From positions 17,348,258-17,412,257 of the forward strand of contig OY821747.1 of NCBI GenBank assembly GCA_963682055.1: a stretch of 64,000 bases of DNA. The letters are read 5' to 3'. This document shows, piece after piece, positions 1-11,740 of the stretch. Under the pieces are notes generated by a model. That model saw only the letters and a list, made by a program, of their open reading frames with translations, was not told the origin of the DNA and made no database searches. This stretch comes from Primula veris (taxonomy: Eukaryota; Streptophyta; Magnoliopsida; Ericales; Primulaceae). Made by a program: the position numbers and the translations under genes. How positions within the stretch are numbered: the first letter of the stretch is position 1; the number at the start of each line of letters is the position of its first letter.

Positions 1-9
1 AGAGGGAAA

Positions 10-1260
10 AAAATGCTAATAATCTTACAATCTGAACACCAAGCTAGTACTTATACATTTTTGGGTAATCTACCATATTCAACAAAAAAACAGCTCAACA
101 CCACTTAAGATTAATTAAGACCCACAAATATAAAACTCAGCCAACGCTGAATAAATTTGTTTATATATAAAAAGGCATAAAAAAGAGAAATTGCACCAAC
201 CCAGATGGAGTTGAATGGTTTATCGGCAACAGACCCTCCAATAACATAAATCTTATCACCAATCGCAGCAAACGCAGGCCCGACCGGGTGGGAAGGGCAA
301 ACAGCGTTATTTCATTAGATGAGTAAAAGTGGAGCTTAGAGTTGTATCAGATTGTGATGAATGACGAGAGGTGGTTAATGGTGTATTTGAGAATTTGTAG
401 ACGTGCGGTGTGGATTAAGGGGGATTTGAAGATTGATCTGCCACGATTTGGAGACAAGAGAGAGGAAAAAAGATTATAATAATCCCCTAAAATAACAGAT
501 TATATTTAGCACCCCAAACTAAAAAAATGCTAATAATCTTACAATTTGAACACCAAGCTAGTAAATACACACTATTTAGTAATTTATAAGATTCAATAAA
601 CAGAGATCAACAACACTTGAAACTAATCAAGACCCACAAAAACAAAACCCAATCAGTACTAAAACAAACTGAAAACGCATAAAAAGGGAGAAATTGTGCG
701 AACCCAGACGGCAATGGGGGGTTTATCGGAAACAGACCTAAACTAGTAATTATACATGTTTTGTTAATTTACAAGATTTAATAACAAAGGCACTTAAAAC
801 TAATCAAGACCCACAACAACCAAACTCAGGAAGTACTAAAATAAATCTTAAAATAAGAGAATTTTCACGAACCCAGATTGCGTTGGAGGGTTTATCGGCA
901 ACAGACCCGCCAACAGACCCACCAAGCGCAGAGAAAACGTTCTTTTTCCTAGAATCAGAGGAGTAAAAGTGTAGTTTATTGTTGAATCTAATGGTTAAAA
1001 ATAACGAGTGGTTACTGATGCAATGGAGGAGGAGTTGGCGACGAGTGGTGTGGATGAGAGTGGATTTGAAGATGGATTGCCATGATTTTTTATATTTAGC
1101 AACCCTAAAAATAAAATATACTCATAATCTTACGATTTGAACACCAAGCTAGTAAATATACACATGTTTTGGTAATTTATAAGATTAAATAAAAAGAGCT
1201 CAACAACAGTTAAAACTAATCAAGACCCACCAAAACAAGCCAGGGATGGTTTATGGGTGC
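10..1260 (-). repeat. Tandem array of decayed F-box/kelch gene fragments
   Basis: Three degenerate copies of roughly 0.3-0.5 kb lie left of the better copy at 1409-1798. The sequence around 200-460 and 865-1085 is, on the minus strand, the kelch-like end plus part of the F-box segment. A shorter remnant lies at about 695-735. The copies are separated by related AT-rich spacers that restart near 15, 525, 745 and 1110, each with a run reading AATCTTACAAT..GAACACCAAGCTAGTA. Each copy stops matching the gene at the same place, just after the kelch motif. This indicates duplication of an already truncated fragment. Frameshifts and deletions mean that none can encode a full F-box protein. Confidence 0.75.
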
Positions 1261-1305
1261 TGAATTAACATAATTTATTAAGAAAATCACAATTATCAGA
1301 AATAT

Positions 1306-1328
1306 GGGGGGGGGGGGGGGGGGGGGGG
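1306..1328. repeat. Poly-G run of 23 G
   Basis: An uninterrupted homopolymer of 23 G lies in an otherwise AT-rich spacer between two F-box fragment copies, followed by a short GC-rich stretch. Its true length may be uncertain, because homopolymers this long are error-prone in most sequencing methods. Confidence 0.8.
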
Positions 1329-1408
1329 TGTCGAGGCGGCGGCCCTGATTGTTTGTACGTAGATTTCCCTATCAGTAGTAAAATAAACATTAAAAAAAAA
1401 AAGAGTAA

Positions 1409-1798
1409 TTAAAAAAGGGAAATAGTACGAACCCAAAGGGAGTTGGATGGTTTATCAGCAACAGACCCACCAATAACATAAATCTTATGACCAAGGGAAG
1501 CGAAAGCAGGGCCGACCGGATGAGAAGGTATAAGAGGAAGGGGAAACAGCGTTTTTTCATTAGAAGAGTAAAAGTGGAGCATAGAATTAAATCGGATAGT
1601 AAGGAATAAGGAGAAGTGGTTAATGGTGGATTTAAGAAGTTGGAGACGAATAGTGTGGATAAGTGGGGATTTAAAGAGTGATTGCCAAGATTTGGATACT
1701 AAAGAAAGGGTAGGGTGGTGGCATGTTGGGATCCGAGCTAGAATCTGTATTGATACGTCGTCTGGTATGTTCTGGAGAAGTAGTAGAGCTGTTGTCAT
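1409..1798 (-). pseudogene. Truncated F-box/kelch-repeat protein gene fragment
   Basis: The minus strand encodes about 129 residues from an ATG at 1796-1798. An F-box comes first (IPDDVSIQILARIP, then the HHPTLSLVSKSWQSL segment typical of plant F-box/kelch proteins). A single kelch-like blade follows (GHKIYVIGGSV). Proteins of this kind are substrate adaptors of SCF E3 ubiquitin ligases: the F-box binds SKP1 and the kelch propeller binds the target. The family is usually 340-400 residues long. Here the frame runs out after the first blade, at SLWV, in sequence shared with the neighbouring truncated copies, so the propeller is missing. The frame is open further upstream to 1918, but that extension does not resemble the family. 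The resemblance is to the SKIP6-like group. It is probably a non-functional relic, although an F-box-only peptide cannot be excluded. Confidence 0.7.
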
Positions 1799-1918
1799 TG
1801 TTTTTGTTTGTGGATATTCAAAGGTTGGAACATCGTTTCCCCTTTTTGTCTTTACCCAATCAACCATAACCCCCCACACACACAATACTCCCCACTCATT
1901 GCCATATTTATCGGTCAA

Positions 1919-2432
1919 AACGTAAATATAATAAACTTTTTTACATTCAACATCAAATGATTACTTGGTTTGTGTATGTACGAGTGCGTGATTAGTGTAT
2001 GTATCGTTCTCCATTAACTAAACCTAATCCAATTCGGTTACACCAAATTAATTAAAAAAATAATTCTATTAGCATGACTATGTTGCATCTTTCACCGGTC
2101 CAATATATATCAATCTAGTGCGATTTCATACATGATAATAGACATCGCACATAATATATACGAACTTGATTTTTTAAAATCTGGTCAAATTTCGCATATA
2201 ATAAATATGATCTAATTTATTATGTGTGAACTGTATTAACACCTGCGATTTCGCACTTGAGTCAGCCTCGCCTAGCATATTTCCAAAGTGAAAAGCTGCA
2301 GCACCTCGAAAACACAACACAATATATGACAACACGCTTGAAGGGACAACACATTGATAAAAATGACAACCGATCAATGCCAAACTTAAAGGTTGAAAAT
2401 GACCCCACGCTTCAAATTCCAAAAAATATGTA
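1919..2432. other. Intergenic, no recognisable gene
   Basis: AT-rich sequence between the F-box relic and the first MITE. Short ORFs here have no recognisable domain and look like chance frames. Confidence 0.5.
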
Positions 2433-2667
2433 CTCCATTTGTTCCCAATTAACTGTCTTTTATGAAATTACGTGCAATTTTGATCGAGTTATAACATGTA
2501 TCAAAATTGTTAAAATGAAAATTTTCAAAAATAAATCATATAATTTAATGTTTAAAATATATGATTAATTTTCGAAAATTTACATCCCGACAATTTTGAT
2601 ACAAGTTATTGGCCGGTCAAAATTGCACGTATTTTCATAGTGGACAATTAATCGGGAACGAATGAAG
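2433..2667. mobile_element. Stowaway-like MITE, copy 1
   Basis: About 235 bp form a long imperfect hairpin flanked by TA on both sides (2431-2432 and 2668-2669). The left end reads CTCCATTTGTTCCCAATTAA and the right end is its imperfect complement. The arms share ACGTGCAATTTTGATC and the complement of GGTCAAAATTGCACGTATTT. A CTCC..GTTCC-type terminus with a TA duplication fits Tc1/mariner-derived Stowaway elements. There is no coding capacity. A related copy lies at 28094-28328. Confidence 0.75.
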
Positions 2668-2939
2668 TACTATTAATTTGGATGTTTCTATACTCTTCTT
2701 ATTTGCAACATAAACAAAACATCACTACATTTCCGAAACATTCTTTTCTTTTTATTCAAACACAAAAAACAACTCAAAATAAGTTGTGAAAGCGAAAGTG
2801 AGGAAACTCCACAAGATAAATTTTGGGGCTCGGGGCTCTCAAATGGTTCTCGATAACAGTAATTCCATTCCCTCAATTCCCGATGGTATGGAATATTTTA
2901 CAAATGATCAATAATGGGAAACAGTTAAAGATATATGGG

Positions 2940-4520
2940 TTATCTAGACCCCATTGATATACAACTTGGTTTTTCTTTTAATCAAAAGAGATAGGTGGGG
3001 CAAGGAAACAGAGGGTAAAAATACTTTGTCGTTGTTTTGGTCTGTATCGCCAATGAAAACCATCCACCACTAATTCAGGTACAATAAAAATAGAATGTCT
3101 ATTTAGAATTGATGGCTACGTAACTATTAATAAATGGAAATATTATGTAAGAAAGGGTTTGCATAATCATTATTCGACCGCATATATTCAAGATAATGCT
3201 AGGGCTACCCATTTAAAAGAAACCGAGATAGAAATAAATAAATCTCTACGAAAAACTAGTTGTACTGTAAGATCAATACTAGAAACTATCCAAGATCAAT
3301 TACCTAATAAGGTCTCTAACACAAAGACTATCCATAATTGTATTTGCAAAATACAATTTGAAATAAGTTGCGGGTAGAAATCAGATTCAACAGCTTTCTT
3401 TTACACATGCTAAATGAAAAAGGTTACTGCTATTTTTACAATAAAGATGAACCAATCGACACCTTAGAAATTTTATTTTTTCCCCACCGCCATTCAATAA
3501 GCTTGTTTTGTGCCTATCCTTATGTACTTTTTATGGATTGTTCATATAAGACAAATAGGTTTGGTATTCCTTTTTCGAAAGTTGTGGGCGTTGCTTCAAC
3601 ACAACAAACTTTTTGCATTTGATTTGTCTTTTTGCGTAATGAAATGGAATAGAATTATATATGGGCCTTGCAACGTTTAAATATGGATTTAAATGGTTGT
3701 GAATTACCGAAGGTGATATTGATCGATAGAGACATAGAGTTAATAAATAAACTAAGCATCGTTTTTCCTAATTCTAATAATTTATTGTGCACATTCATAT
3801 AGCCAAAAATATTTTAAGCAAGTCTAAGGCTATCATTCTAAGTGATGGTTGGAAATAATTTATGAGATCATGTGATGAAATTGTCGATAGTGACACACAT
3901 GAGGATTTTAACCGGTTGGAAAATAATATTTTTTACTAGCTATTCAGCATACTTTAAAGGTATTGTCATACATATGAGATTTACTAGCTGGGTATGCTCA
4001 TAAGTCTGTTGCAGGTTTTACCAATCACACTATACACTATGATAATATAACGACTAATCGTGTGCAGGGTCAACACTCACAGCTTAAGAAGTACATTAGA
4101 ACATGTACGGAAAAATTAAATATTGTTTTTATTCAGATTGAAAAAATCTTGAATAAATAATTCAACGTTATTAAAAATTAAAGAGCTGGAGTTATCGAGT
4201 GGTTCTTTTAATCATGCTTTTAAAATTTCCCTGTTTAACTATTTTAGAATCTCAGTTTTACTCCAAACACTTGAAAGATTAACTGAGTGAAAAAAATGAT
4301 GTAACAGGGAGTGTAGTGAAGGTTGTGACCATTCTATTATTGCCTCTGAAGAGCTACCTTGTCACTATCAAATTAGTCTGTTCATTGTTCTACGACAGTC
4401 TAATATTAATTTAGAATCCATTAATGTTTTCTAGAGGAAATTAGATGTGTATGACGAGGTTGAGAACAATGATAGCATAGATGGGATTGACCATGCTTTT
4501 AAAAAGTTTCGTACAATTTA
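2940..4520 (+). pseudogene. Decayed MULE transposase gene, left part
   Basis: Broken plus-strand frames show the order seen in MuDR/FAR1-like transposases. First comes a weak FAR1-like DNA-binding region (about 2960-3180, including CLFRIDGYVTINKWKYYV then GLHNH). Next is the lead-in segment with VSNTKTIHN (3159-3377). The transposase core follows (3368-3622), with YVLFMDCSYKTNRFGIPF, where D is the first catalytic aspartate. A later piece near 3690-3810 contains VILIDRDIELINKL, and a segment near 4010-4130 contains ITTNRVQGQHSQLKKYI. Many stops and frameshifts separate these blocks, so it is dead. The gene is cut at 4520 by the gypsy element and resumes at 15715. Confidence 0.75.
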
Positions 4521-5222
4521 TGGCGAGGGAATGTCTGTATCCCCTTTGTCTGGAGTCTCATCACCACAAAAACAGTTTGTCCGGGCCTATAACGTGCTGC
4601 CCCGGACCTTTACAGACCGAGCCGTGCCCATGCCGGTCTAGAGAAGCGTATCGAGCATGCTTCTTCAATTAATGTTGCTGCTCCTTTGAGGGGCCCCCCG
4701 GTATTTTTAGCGACGTGGCCCAGTCACAAGCCACCAACTGTAAGTCTTGTTCAAGAACTGTACCCTTGTCAGAGTCTTAAATAGCCATGACGCCGTTAGA
4801 TCAGTATTTAACGGTACAGTGATCCAAGGGCTGATAGGCCTTGAGTAATACTATAAATATCTCCACCAACACCACATTAAGGGGGACAGAAAAAGGAAAA
4901 GAGGAGAGATAAAACTAAAAGAACCCGGCCTACATAATCATACCCCGTAAAAGTCGACTTCTCACCCCGTAACCGGCCCGATCCCCTTCTCCCTTTAGTT
5001 ACATATTTGTACCGAGCTTTGTAGACCACTTCCACCGTACTGACTTAACCGTCAAAGAGGGAAATCCTGGGATCAACCTGGACCCCCTGTTCGTTGCTTG
5101 TGTAGGTACGACAGGAATCTGTTGCCGAAGCAGATCGCATCTCCATCGGACCTCTTAACAACCCCGAGCCTCGACGTGAGCTATAGAATAAGCCGAGCCT
5201 AGGAAGAAAAATAGGCTCGCCA
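4521..5222 (+). repeat. Gypsy element 1, 5' LTR
   Basis: 702 bp from TGGCGAGGG to CGCCA. The 3' LTR starts TGTTGGCGAGG, so this copy lacks three bases near its start. It contains the LTR promoter TATA box at 4852-4859. Confidence 0.85.
4852..4859 (+). promoter_or_regulatory. LTR TATA box
   Basis: TATAAATA within the 5' LTR. The same box is conserved at 10394-10401 in the 3' LTR, which supports it as the pol II core promoter of the element. Confidence 0.55.
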
Positions 5223-5224
5223 AT

Positions 5225-5241
5225 TGGCGCCATCTGTGGGA
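5225..5241 (+). other. Primer binding site of gypsy element 1
   Basis: TGGCGCCATCTGTGGGA begins two bases after the 5' LTR end. This is the usual position and a common sequence type for plant gypsy primer sites. I did not assign the primer tRNA. Confidence 0.65.
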
Positions 5242-5301
5242 AATTACTGTTACCGGGTGATGCCCTTCAGGCTCAAAAACGCCGGGGCGACGTACTAGAG
5301 G

Positions 5302-7600
5302 ATGGTCACAAAAATATTCTCTAAAAATATAGGTCGGACCATGGAGGTCTACATCGATGACATGATGGTGAAAAGCACCCAAGAGGAGGATCACCTGTCC
5401 GACCTAATAGAGGTATTCGAGACCATCCGGAGGCACGACCTGAAACTAAACGCCTCTAAGTACGCCTTTGGGGTAAGGGCCAGAAAATTCTTAGGGTTCA
5501 TGGTGACCAATCGGGGCATAGAGGCCAATCCGGATCAAATCTCTGCCTTGAAGAACTTAAGGACCCCTGAAAAGAGAAAAGACATGCAGAAGCTGGCCGG
5601 CATGGCAGCCGCTCTCAACCGATTCATTGCCCGGTTTGGTGACCGGTGCAAGCCGTTCTTTACGGCTATGAAGGCTCATAAAAAGTTCGAATGGAACGAC
5701 GAATGCCGGAGTACGTTTTCTGAGCTCGCGGACTATCTTGGAAGTGCACCCCTGCTGACAAAACCAGACACCGACGATGTTCTTGCTCTATATCTGGCTG
5801 TATCCGAGATAGCTATCAGCACGGTTCTCATCAAAGATCTCGGCAGGGAGCAGAGACCCATCTACTACGTGAGCAAGACCCTCCTCGACGTCGAGACAAG
5901 GTACATACCCCTAGAGAAGCTCGTCCTAGCCCTCGTCATGGCCTCTCAATAGTTAGCTCACTACTTCTCAGCACACAATATCGTCGTGTACACCGATCAG
6001 CCCGTTCGAGAAATACTCCAAAAAGGGGATCTGTCCCGACGAATGACAAAGTGGGCCTGTCACCTAAACGCGTACGACATCCTCTATGAGCCATGAACGT
6101 CCGTCAAAGGGCAGGCCTTAGCCGATTTTGTGGCAGAGTTCACCGTGGCTGACATGTCAAACCTATGTCCCGGTCCCGGGGAACGTGCCCGAGAAACGTG
6201 GATCTTGTATATAGATGGAGCCGCCAATAAAAAAGGTTCGGGCCTTGGCGTTATGCTTCGATCTCCACACGGAGACGTGATCGAAAAATTAATCCAGCTC
6301 GGCTTCCGAGCTACCAACAATGAGGCGGAATACGAGGCCATGATCACCGGGCTAAAAATGGCACAGAGTCTTGGGTCAAGAGGATACTTGTGAACACCGA
6401 CTCCCAATTAGTAAGCAGCCAGATAAGCGGGAAGTTCCAAGCAAAAGATGAAAGAATGGCGAGCTACGTGGCCGTCGACTCCGGAATACTCAAAACCTTT
6501 GACTATCAAGAAGTCATCAACATCAACAGGAACGAGAACTCCCACACCGATGCGTTGGCAACCCTGGCCTCGGCCATAAGCGATAAAGGGGAAAGGGTTG
6601 TCAATGTGGAGTACGTCCCTTTCCCTAGCATCAACTCAAAGCCTAAAATCAACGTAGTGATCGACCTCCCGTCAGAGTCAAGTTGGATGGACGCTATTAT
6701 CGCGTACCACCATTCCGGCGACCTTCCCAACGATAAAAAAGAAGCTGAGAAAATAAAAAGGAAGGCACTAGGATTCTGGCTAGCTCTCAACGCAAAACTC
6801 TACAAAAGGTCGTTCTTCGGACCCTATCTGCTCTGCATTCACCCTGATATGGTTACGAGGGTCATGGAAGAAATACACGAAGGAACCTGCGGGAGCCATA
6901 CCGGGGAGAGATCACTGGCCAATCGGGCCCTGACCCACGGGTACTGGTGGCCCCTCATGCAGAAAGACTCAAATACATTCGTACTCAGGTGCGAGAAGTG
7001 CCAGAAGTACGCACCCATACCTCGGGCCCCGACACAAAAAATGAGCAGCGTAACCTCGCCCTGACCATTTGCACAATGGGAGATGGACATCGTTGGACCA
7101 TTCCCTCGGGCCCCGGGAGGAAAAAAGTTCATCTTCATGATCACTGACTACTTCTCCAAATGGGTGGAGGCCGTGGCGTTAGCAAAAATAACGGAGGCCG
7201 AGGTGATCAGGTTCCTCAGGAGAGACGTGATCACGAGATTTGGAATCCCTTACTCAATAGTCGCGGACAACGGGGGCCAGTTCACCGGGTCTAAGTTAAG
7301 AGCAATGTATGCTAAGTATCACATCAAGAACTATTATTCAGCCTCGTCGTACCCCCAATGCAACGGACAAACCGAGGTATCAAACAAGACCGTGCTCGAC
7401 GGGATCAAGAAAATATTGGACGAATCCAAAGAGCGATGGGCCGAAGAGTTCCAGTACGTCCTGTGGGCATACCGCACAATGAGAAGACGAGGTACACAAC
7501 AGACGCCCTCTAGCCTGACCTATGGGATGGAAGCTGTCATCCCGCTAGAAATTGGGCTGCCCACTCTGAGGACCGACATGATGGAGAACGGAATGAATGA
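5302..7600 (+). pseudogene. Broken gypsy pol (RT end, RNase H, aRNase H, integrase)
   Basis: In order: the last third of reverse transcriptase with the catalytic YIDD box (about 5350), its thumb and connection, and a first RNase H (to about 6090). A second, archaeal-type RNase H follows (6195-6560; WILYIDGAANKKGSG, then NNEAEYEA). Integrase comes next, with its zinc region (CEKCQKY near 6990-7010) and core: MDIVGPF at 7083, the DNGGQF aspartate near 7270, and CNGQTEVSN with E near 7370. In-frame stops fall at 5950-5952, near 6094 and at 7062-7064, with a frameshift near 6390. The C-terminal integrase is lost near 7595, where the sequence passes into the antisense ORF region. It cannot produce a polyprotein. 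Confidence 0.85.
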
Positions 7601-7638
7601 TTCATCATCAGGAAGCCCTACAAGAAAAAAACCAACAC

Positions 7639-9590
7639 TTAACCAAAATTAAGTGAATTAAATGAAAACATAAAAATCACACAAGGCAAACAACAATGTA
7701 CCTGAGGGATCATGGCCATGACAGACGCCATAGAAGACGCGATGTCACGACCACGGTGGTCTGCCTCCTTGGTTTGTTGTTGGAGCGCAGCAAGGGCAAG
7801 CATTCCGGGGGTCGGAGGAGCAGAGCTTGAGCCTCGGTTCGAGGCGTCTCCGCTTGGCAACGGATCCTCCATTGGGGGGGTACCAGACGCCGCACGCTCT
7901 TCCACGACCACCATAGGCTGGTCCGTGGCAACGACTCTCTCCCTCGGCCCGGATCCCATTTGATCAACCCCTACTATGGTCAAAACGCCGGTCGAGATGC
8001 CCCCCCGGTCCGGGCTTTCTTACCCTCTCGGAGGGCCTTCACCTCCTCCAGCTTCATCTTTCTCCCCTTCTCGACCTGAGCTTTGCGGGCGATCCGGTCC
8101 CGCCTTGTTTGCTCCACCAACACCCTCAAAGCCTCGGCCTTGGCATCAGCCTCGGCGGGAGACGTCCTCCCCGCCTCGACGGTCACATCCTCCTCACCTA
8201 CCCTGGTGCCTTCCTCGCTCCCCTCAGCATCCCCTTCCTCCCCCTCCTCGTCGGAGCGAACCACCTACGTAAACAAACCCCACGCAAACAGGAGTTAGAA
8301 ACATTAAGCAAATTTTGACTAAGTACAAAATTCAAGTCAAAGAATAATAAAAGATTGCTTACCCTCGTTCGCGAAGTGCCCAGGTTTGTCCCGGAAGGGG
8401 CCACCTCAGGCAAGCTATCCTCTAAGTGGAAAGAGCCCCCCGTGTCGGGCTCCATAGAGCGCAAGGGAAGAACCTCAGGCATCGGCTTCCCCCACTGGTC
8501 AATATAGACCCTGGTACCCCCAGGCCCTTTCGATAAGGGACCGAAGTACCATCCGGTCGGGACTCGTAGTAGACCCCGACCGTTTCAGCGTCGGGGAAAT
8601 CCCTCCTTATCACGGGCTTCGCATTGCGGCTCGGCTTCGCCGTCTTCTCCACAGGCCTTTCTATGGCCTCAGTATCTTTGGGCACCTTAGGTGAGAGAGT
8701 GGACTCCAACCCCTTCTCCTTCTCCCACCTATCCCGGGAATATCCCACGGGGCAAAAGGTCCTCCGGGGCCAGAGGAAGTCGTTCCCCTTGCAAGAGTTG
8801 GGGGAACCGTACGTCAGCAACCGCTCCGCATCGTGTGTGGTCACATCGGTTCCGTCCGGGCCCCACCAGTTGAGGGCCACTTCCATCGACCTGACGTTCA
8901 CCTCACCTAGCCCCTGCAGCATGAGGTTCACCGTGGCCTTGTGCTCCTTAGTACTGAGCACCTTCCCCGGCCTGGTTGGGAGGGTGAGATCATCTCGGAG
9001 CAGCCAGTTGCCATCCACAACTATCACATCTTGCGTATAACCCCGATTTGAGTCAGAGTTACCGGTGATCAGCTGATTGTAGGCCCGGCATCGCAGGTAC
9101 GGCTACACTCATAGCATGCGAGCAGCTCCCTCAACCCCAGAGGCTCCGGTAGGGCCGGGCCCAATAAGATATTTAGAGCCTCCATCCCGGCACAGACCCG
9201 GTGTGCCTGTAGAGGCCATTGGCAAGGAAGGGCCTGCGTCCATGCACATAGCTTAGCCAGTAGCTCCGGGATGGGGAGGTGGGTGCCCCCGTATAATAGA
9301 GTGGTGAGCGAGAGCGTCACCATGCTCTTAGGATCCGACACGATCCCGTTCATTTCATCCGCACTCCGACATTTCCGGAGGCGGAACTCTTCGCCAATCC
9401 CGCACAGGAGTTGGAAGTCGCTTAGATCAGCCCCGTGCATCCTCACCATAATGTTGTGATCGTTCACGTCTAAGGTTAGGTTCGGGTCAATCACCATAGC
9501 CTGAAAAGGCAGGGCGTTAATATTCACGGCTAGGCGCCGCGGGGTGGGGGAAACCATCGGGCCTTTGCCAGCTCCATGAATGATAACCAT
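7639..9590 (-). pseudogene. Antisense ORF of gypsy element 1, broken
   Basis: Several minus-strand frames read toward pol: 9590-9069, 9060-8371, 8264-7980 and 7983-7703. The first starts at an ATG at 9588-9590, about 100 bp below a TATA box. Frames 1 and 2 are separated by a one-base shift near 9070. A GT-AG intron fits between frames 2 and 3 (GTAAGC at 8362 down to TACGTAG at 8265), and another donor, CAG/GTACAT, lies near 7702. The third frame has an acidic and then Lys/Arg/Glu-rich segment likely to be coiled coil. The first half resembles the gypsy-type putative transposase domain often annotated antisense inside plant gypsy elements, but I hold that only loosely. Antisense ORFs between pol and the 3' LTR are known in Tat/Retand-type elements. 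Function is unknown. Confidence 0.65.
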
Positions 9591-9692
9591 GGTTGGGAAT
9601 TTGCTAAGTGTGGAAAAAGGGTAAGAAAATTTTGGTTGCTACAAAAGTCTAGAGAGAGAAAGAGAGAATGTGAATAAAATTTTTCACTGGGG

Positions 9693-9700
9693 TATTTATA
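9693..9700 (-). promoter_or_regulatory. TATA box of the antisense ORF
   Basis: TATAAATA on the minus strand, about 100 bp upstream of the ATG at 9588-9590. A purine/GAGA-rich leader lies between. Position and sequence suit a core promoter for the antisense transcript. Confidence 0.5.
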
Positions 9701-10060
9701 GACTCCCACCAGAAGGTGAAAAGACGCTATGACCTACTGCACGAACTCCCATATGTAACCGTCGCCGCGCAATGAAGCAGCTCCACGTGTACAGTGAGTA
9801 GAGGCCAACAGCCACGTGTCACTCAGCAGTCATTGACATAAATGGCATTAATGAAATTGAAAAGACAAAGGCAGCGCCCCATAAAAAGCTTGACAGGCGC
9901 GCTCCACGTGTAAGAAATCTGCGCCGATTAAACACGTGTCACGAGACGGCCCGTGCCAAGGCATTCCCGTACCTTCGAGGGAACGAAAATGGCCGGAACC
10001 CCCGTAGAGAAAGAGGTCCCTAGCTGGCCTCATCCATAACGATGACTCCGGACAGGGAGA

Positions 10061-10548
10061 TGTTGGCGAGGGAATGTCTGTATCCCCTTTGTCCGGGGCC
10101 TCATCACCACCAAAACAGTTTGTCCGGGTCTATAACGTGTTGCCCCGGACCTTTACAGACCGAGTCGTACCAACGCCGGTCTAGAGATGCGTATCGAGCA
10201 CGCTTCTTCAATTAATGCTGCTGCTCCCTTGAGGGGCCCCCCACGTTTTTAGCGACGTGGCCCAGTCACAACCCACCAACTGTAAGTCCTGTTCAAGGAC
10301 TGTACCCTTGTCAGAGTCTTAAATAGCCATGATGCCGTTAGATCAGTATTTCACGGTACAGTGATCCAAGGGCTGATAGGCCTTGAGTAATACTATAAAT
10401 ATCCCCACCAACACCATATTAAGGGGGACAGAAAAAGGAAAAAAGGAGAGATAAAACTAAAAGAACCCGGCCTACATAATCATACCCCGTAAAAGTCGAC
10501 TTCTCTCCACGTAACCGGCCCGATCCCCTTCTCCCTTTAGTTACATAT
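10061..10548 (+). repeat. Gypsy element 1, 3' LTR, left piece
   Basis: The first 488 bp of the 3' LTR, matching 4521 onward and starting TGTTGGCGAGG. It is interrupted after CATAT (10544-10548) by the copia element and resumes at 15495. Confidence 0.9.
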
Positions 10549-11724
10549 TGTTGGCCCGTGTGCGGCTAAACCTTAGAGGGGGGTGAATAAGGTTTCTAGG
10601 CATTTTTGCCTAATTTAAAATTCTAAGCAACTAACCACCCAACTAATGCAATTCTTAAGCTTAAGCGTTTTAACAAGAATAAATTGCTAGGAGTACTAAA
10701 CGCAAGCAAGAATAAATAATTGCGGAAAATAAAAGTTTAAGGGAAGAAGATGACACCAAGATTTATAGAGGTTCGGCAAACGGCCTACGTCCTCTCCTCG
10801 GTACTACCGAGTATTTCACTAAAATAATCTTCTTCCGGATGTTACAATCCTATCGAGCTAATCAACCTATTAAGCTCCCCCACACTTTATGAGTGTCCCG
10901 AATGAAAAGACCTAGAGCTTTTAAGCTTCACTTGCTTACAAAGCCTCTACCCGATCACTCGCTCACAAAAATGAGTTTATAAAATACTCGTTACAATTTT
11001 ATCAAAAATTAAAACAACACCCACAATCGATTGCTTCTAAAATAAGCTAATATGTGGTTTCGATGATGTTTGATCTTTGTTGGAGCTTGTATCTCTTTAT
11101 CTTCGATTTCTCTCTTTTCGAAGTATTTCACCAAAATGGTGATTTTGGGTTTTTGTATATGAGAGAGGTTGAAGGATTGATTGGTATTGTAATTGGTTGA
11201 TTTGGGAGAGAGATTTGGTTGGTATATATATGCCAAACAGTCTGTTTTTCTGTATATGACCGTTGGAAGTGGTTATGGCTATTTTTCAGTGGTTTAAGCT
11301 ATTTCCCAGAAATTGCTGAAAAGCTGTTTTCGAAAACTGCAGAAAACGATCGGTCGTTCTCTACAGTCGATCGGTCGTTTTACAGAAAACGATCGGTCGT
11401 TTTCTGAAAACTATCGGTCATTTTTATACTGGACTCACTGGAAGAAATTGGACCAAAAACGATCGGTCGTTTTTGTCCAGTCGATCGGTCGACTGTAATC
11501 CTGGTCCCGTAAATCTTCGAATGCTCATAACTACTTCGTTTTAGCTCCGATTTTGGTTCCGCTTGAACCTATGGCTTCGTTATCGAATGCTCTATCATTT
11601 AAAGACCTGAAATATACGTTTTCTATTTTTGGACAAGACAAGCATTATATCATCGAAATCGTAAAATCATTAAACGCATAATCAAAGTAATAATCAAAAT
11701 CATTATTGAACTCTATGTTCAACA
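10549..11724 (-). repeat. Copia element 1, 3' LTR (in element orientation)
   Basis: 1176 bp, TGTTGG..TTCAACA. Contains six copies (one degenerate) of a CGATCGGTCG-type motif between about 11345 and 11499. Confidence 0.9.
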
Positions 11725-11740
11725 ATCTCCCCCATTTTGA
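11725..11740 (-). other. Polypurine tract of copia element 1
   Basis: On the minus strand the sequence next to the 3' LTR reads AAAATGGGGGAGAT, the purine run expected to prime plus-strand DNA synthesis. Confidence 0.75.

Noticed and set aside
1623..1925. A 100-codon plus-strand frame
   Set aside because: It lies opposite the F-box coding sequence and has no domain of its own.
7712..8318. Plus-strand frames of 69-98 codons rich in Pro and Ser
   Set aside because: They are opposite-strand shadows of the acidic and Lys-rich antisense ORF of gypsy element 1.
11219..11498. Short plus-strand frames, repeated at 14984-15263
   Set aside because: They lie in the copia LTRs, on the strand opposite the element's coding direction, with no recognisable domain.
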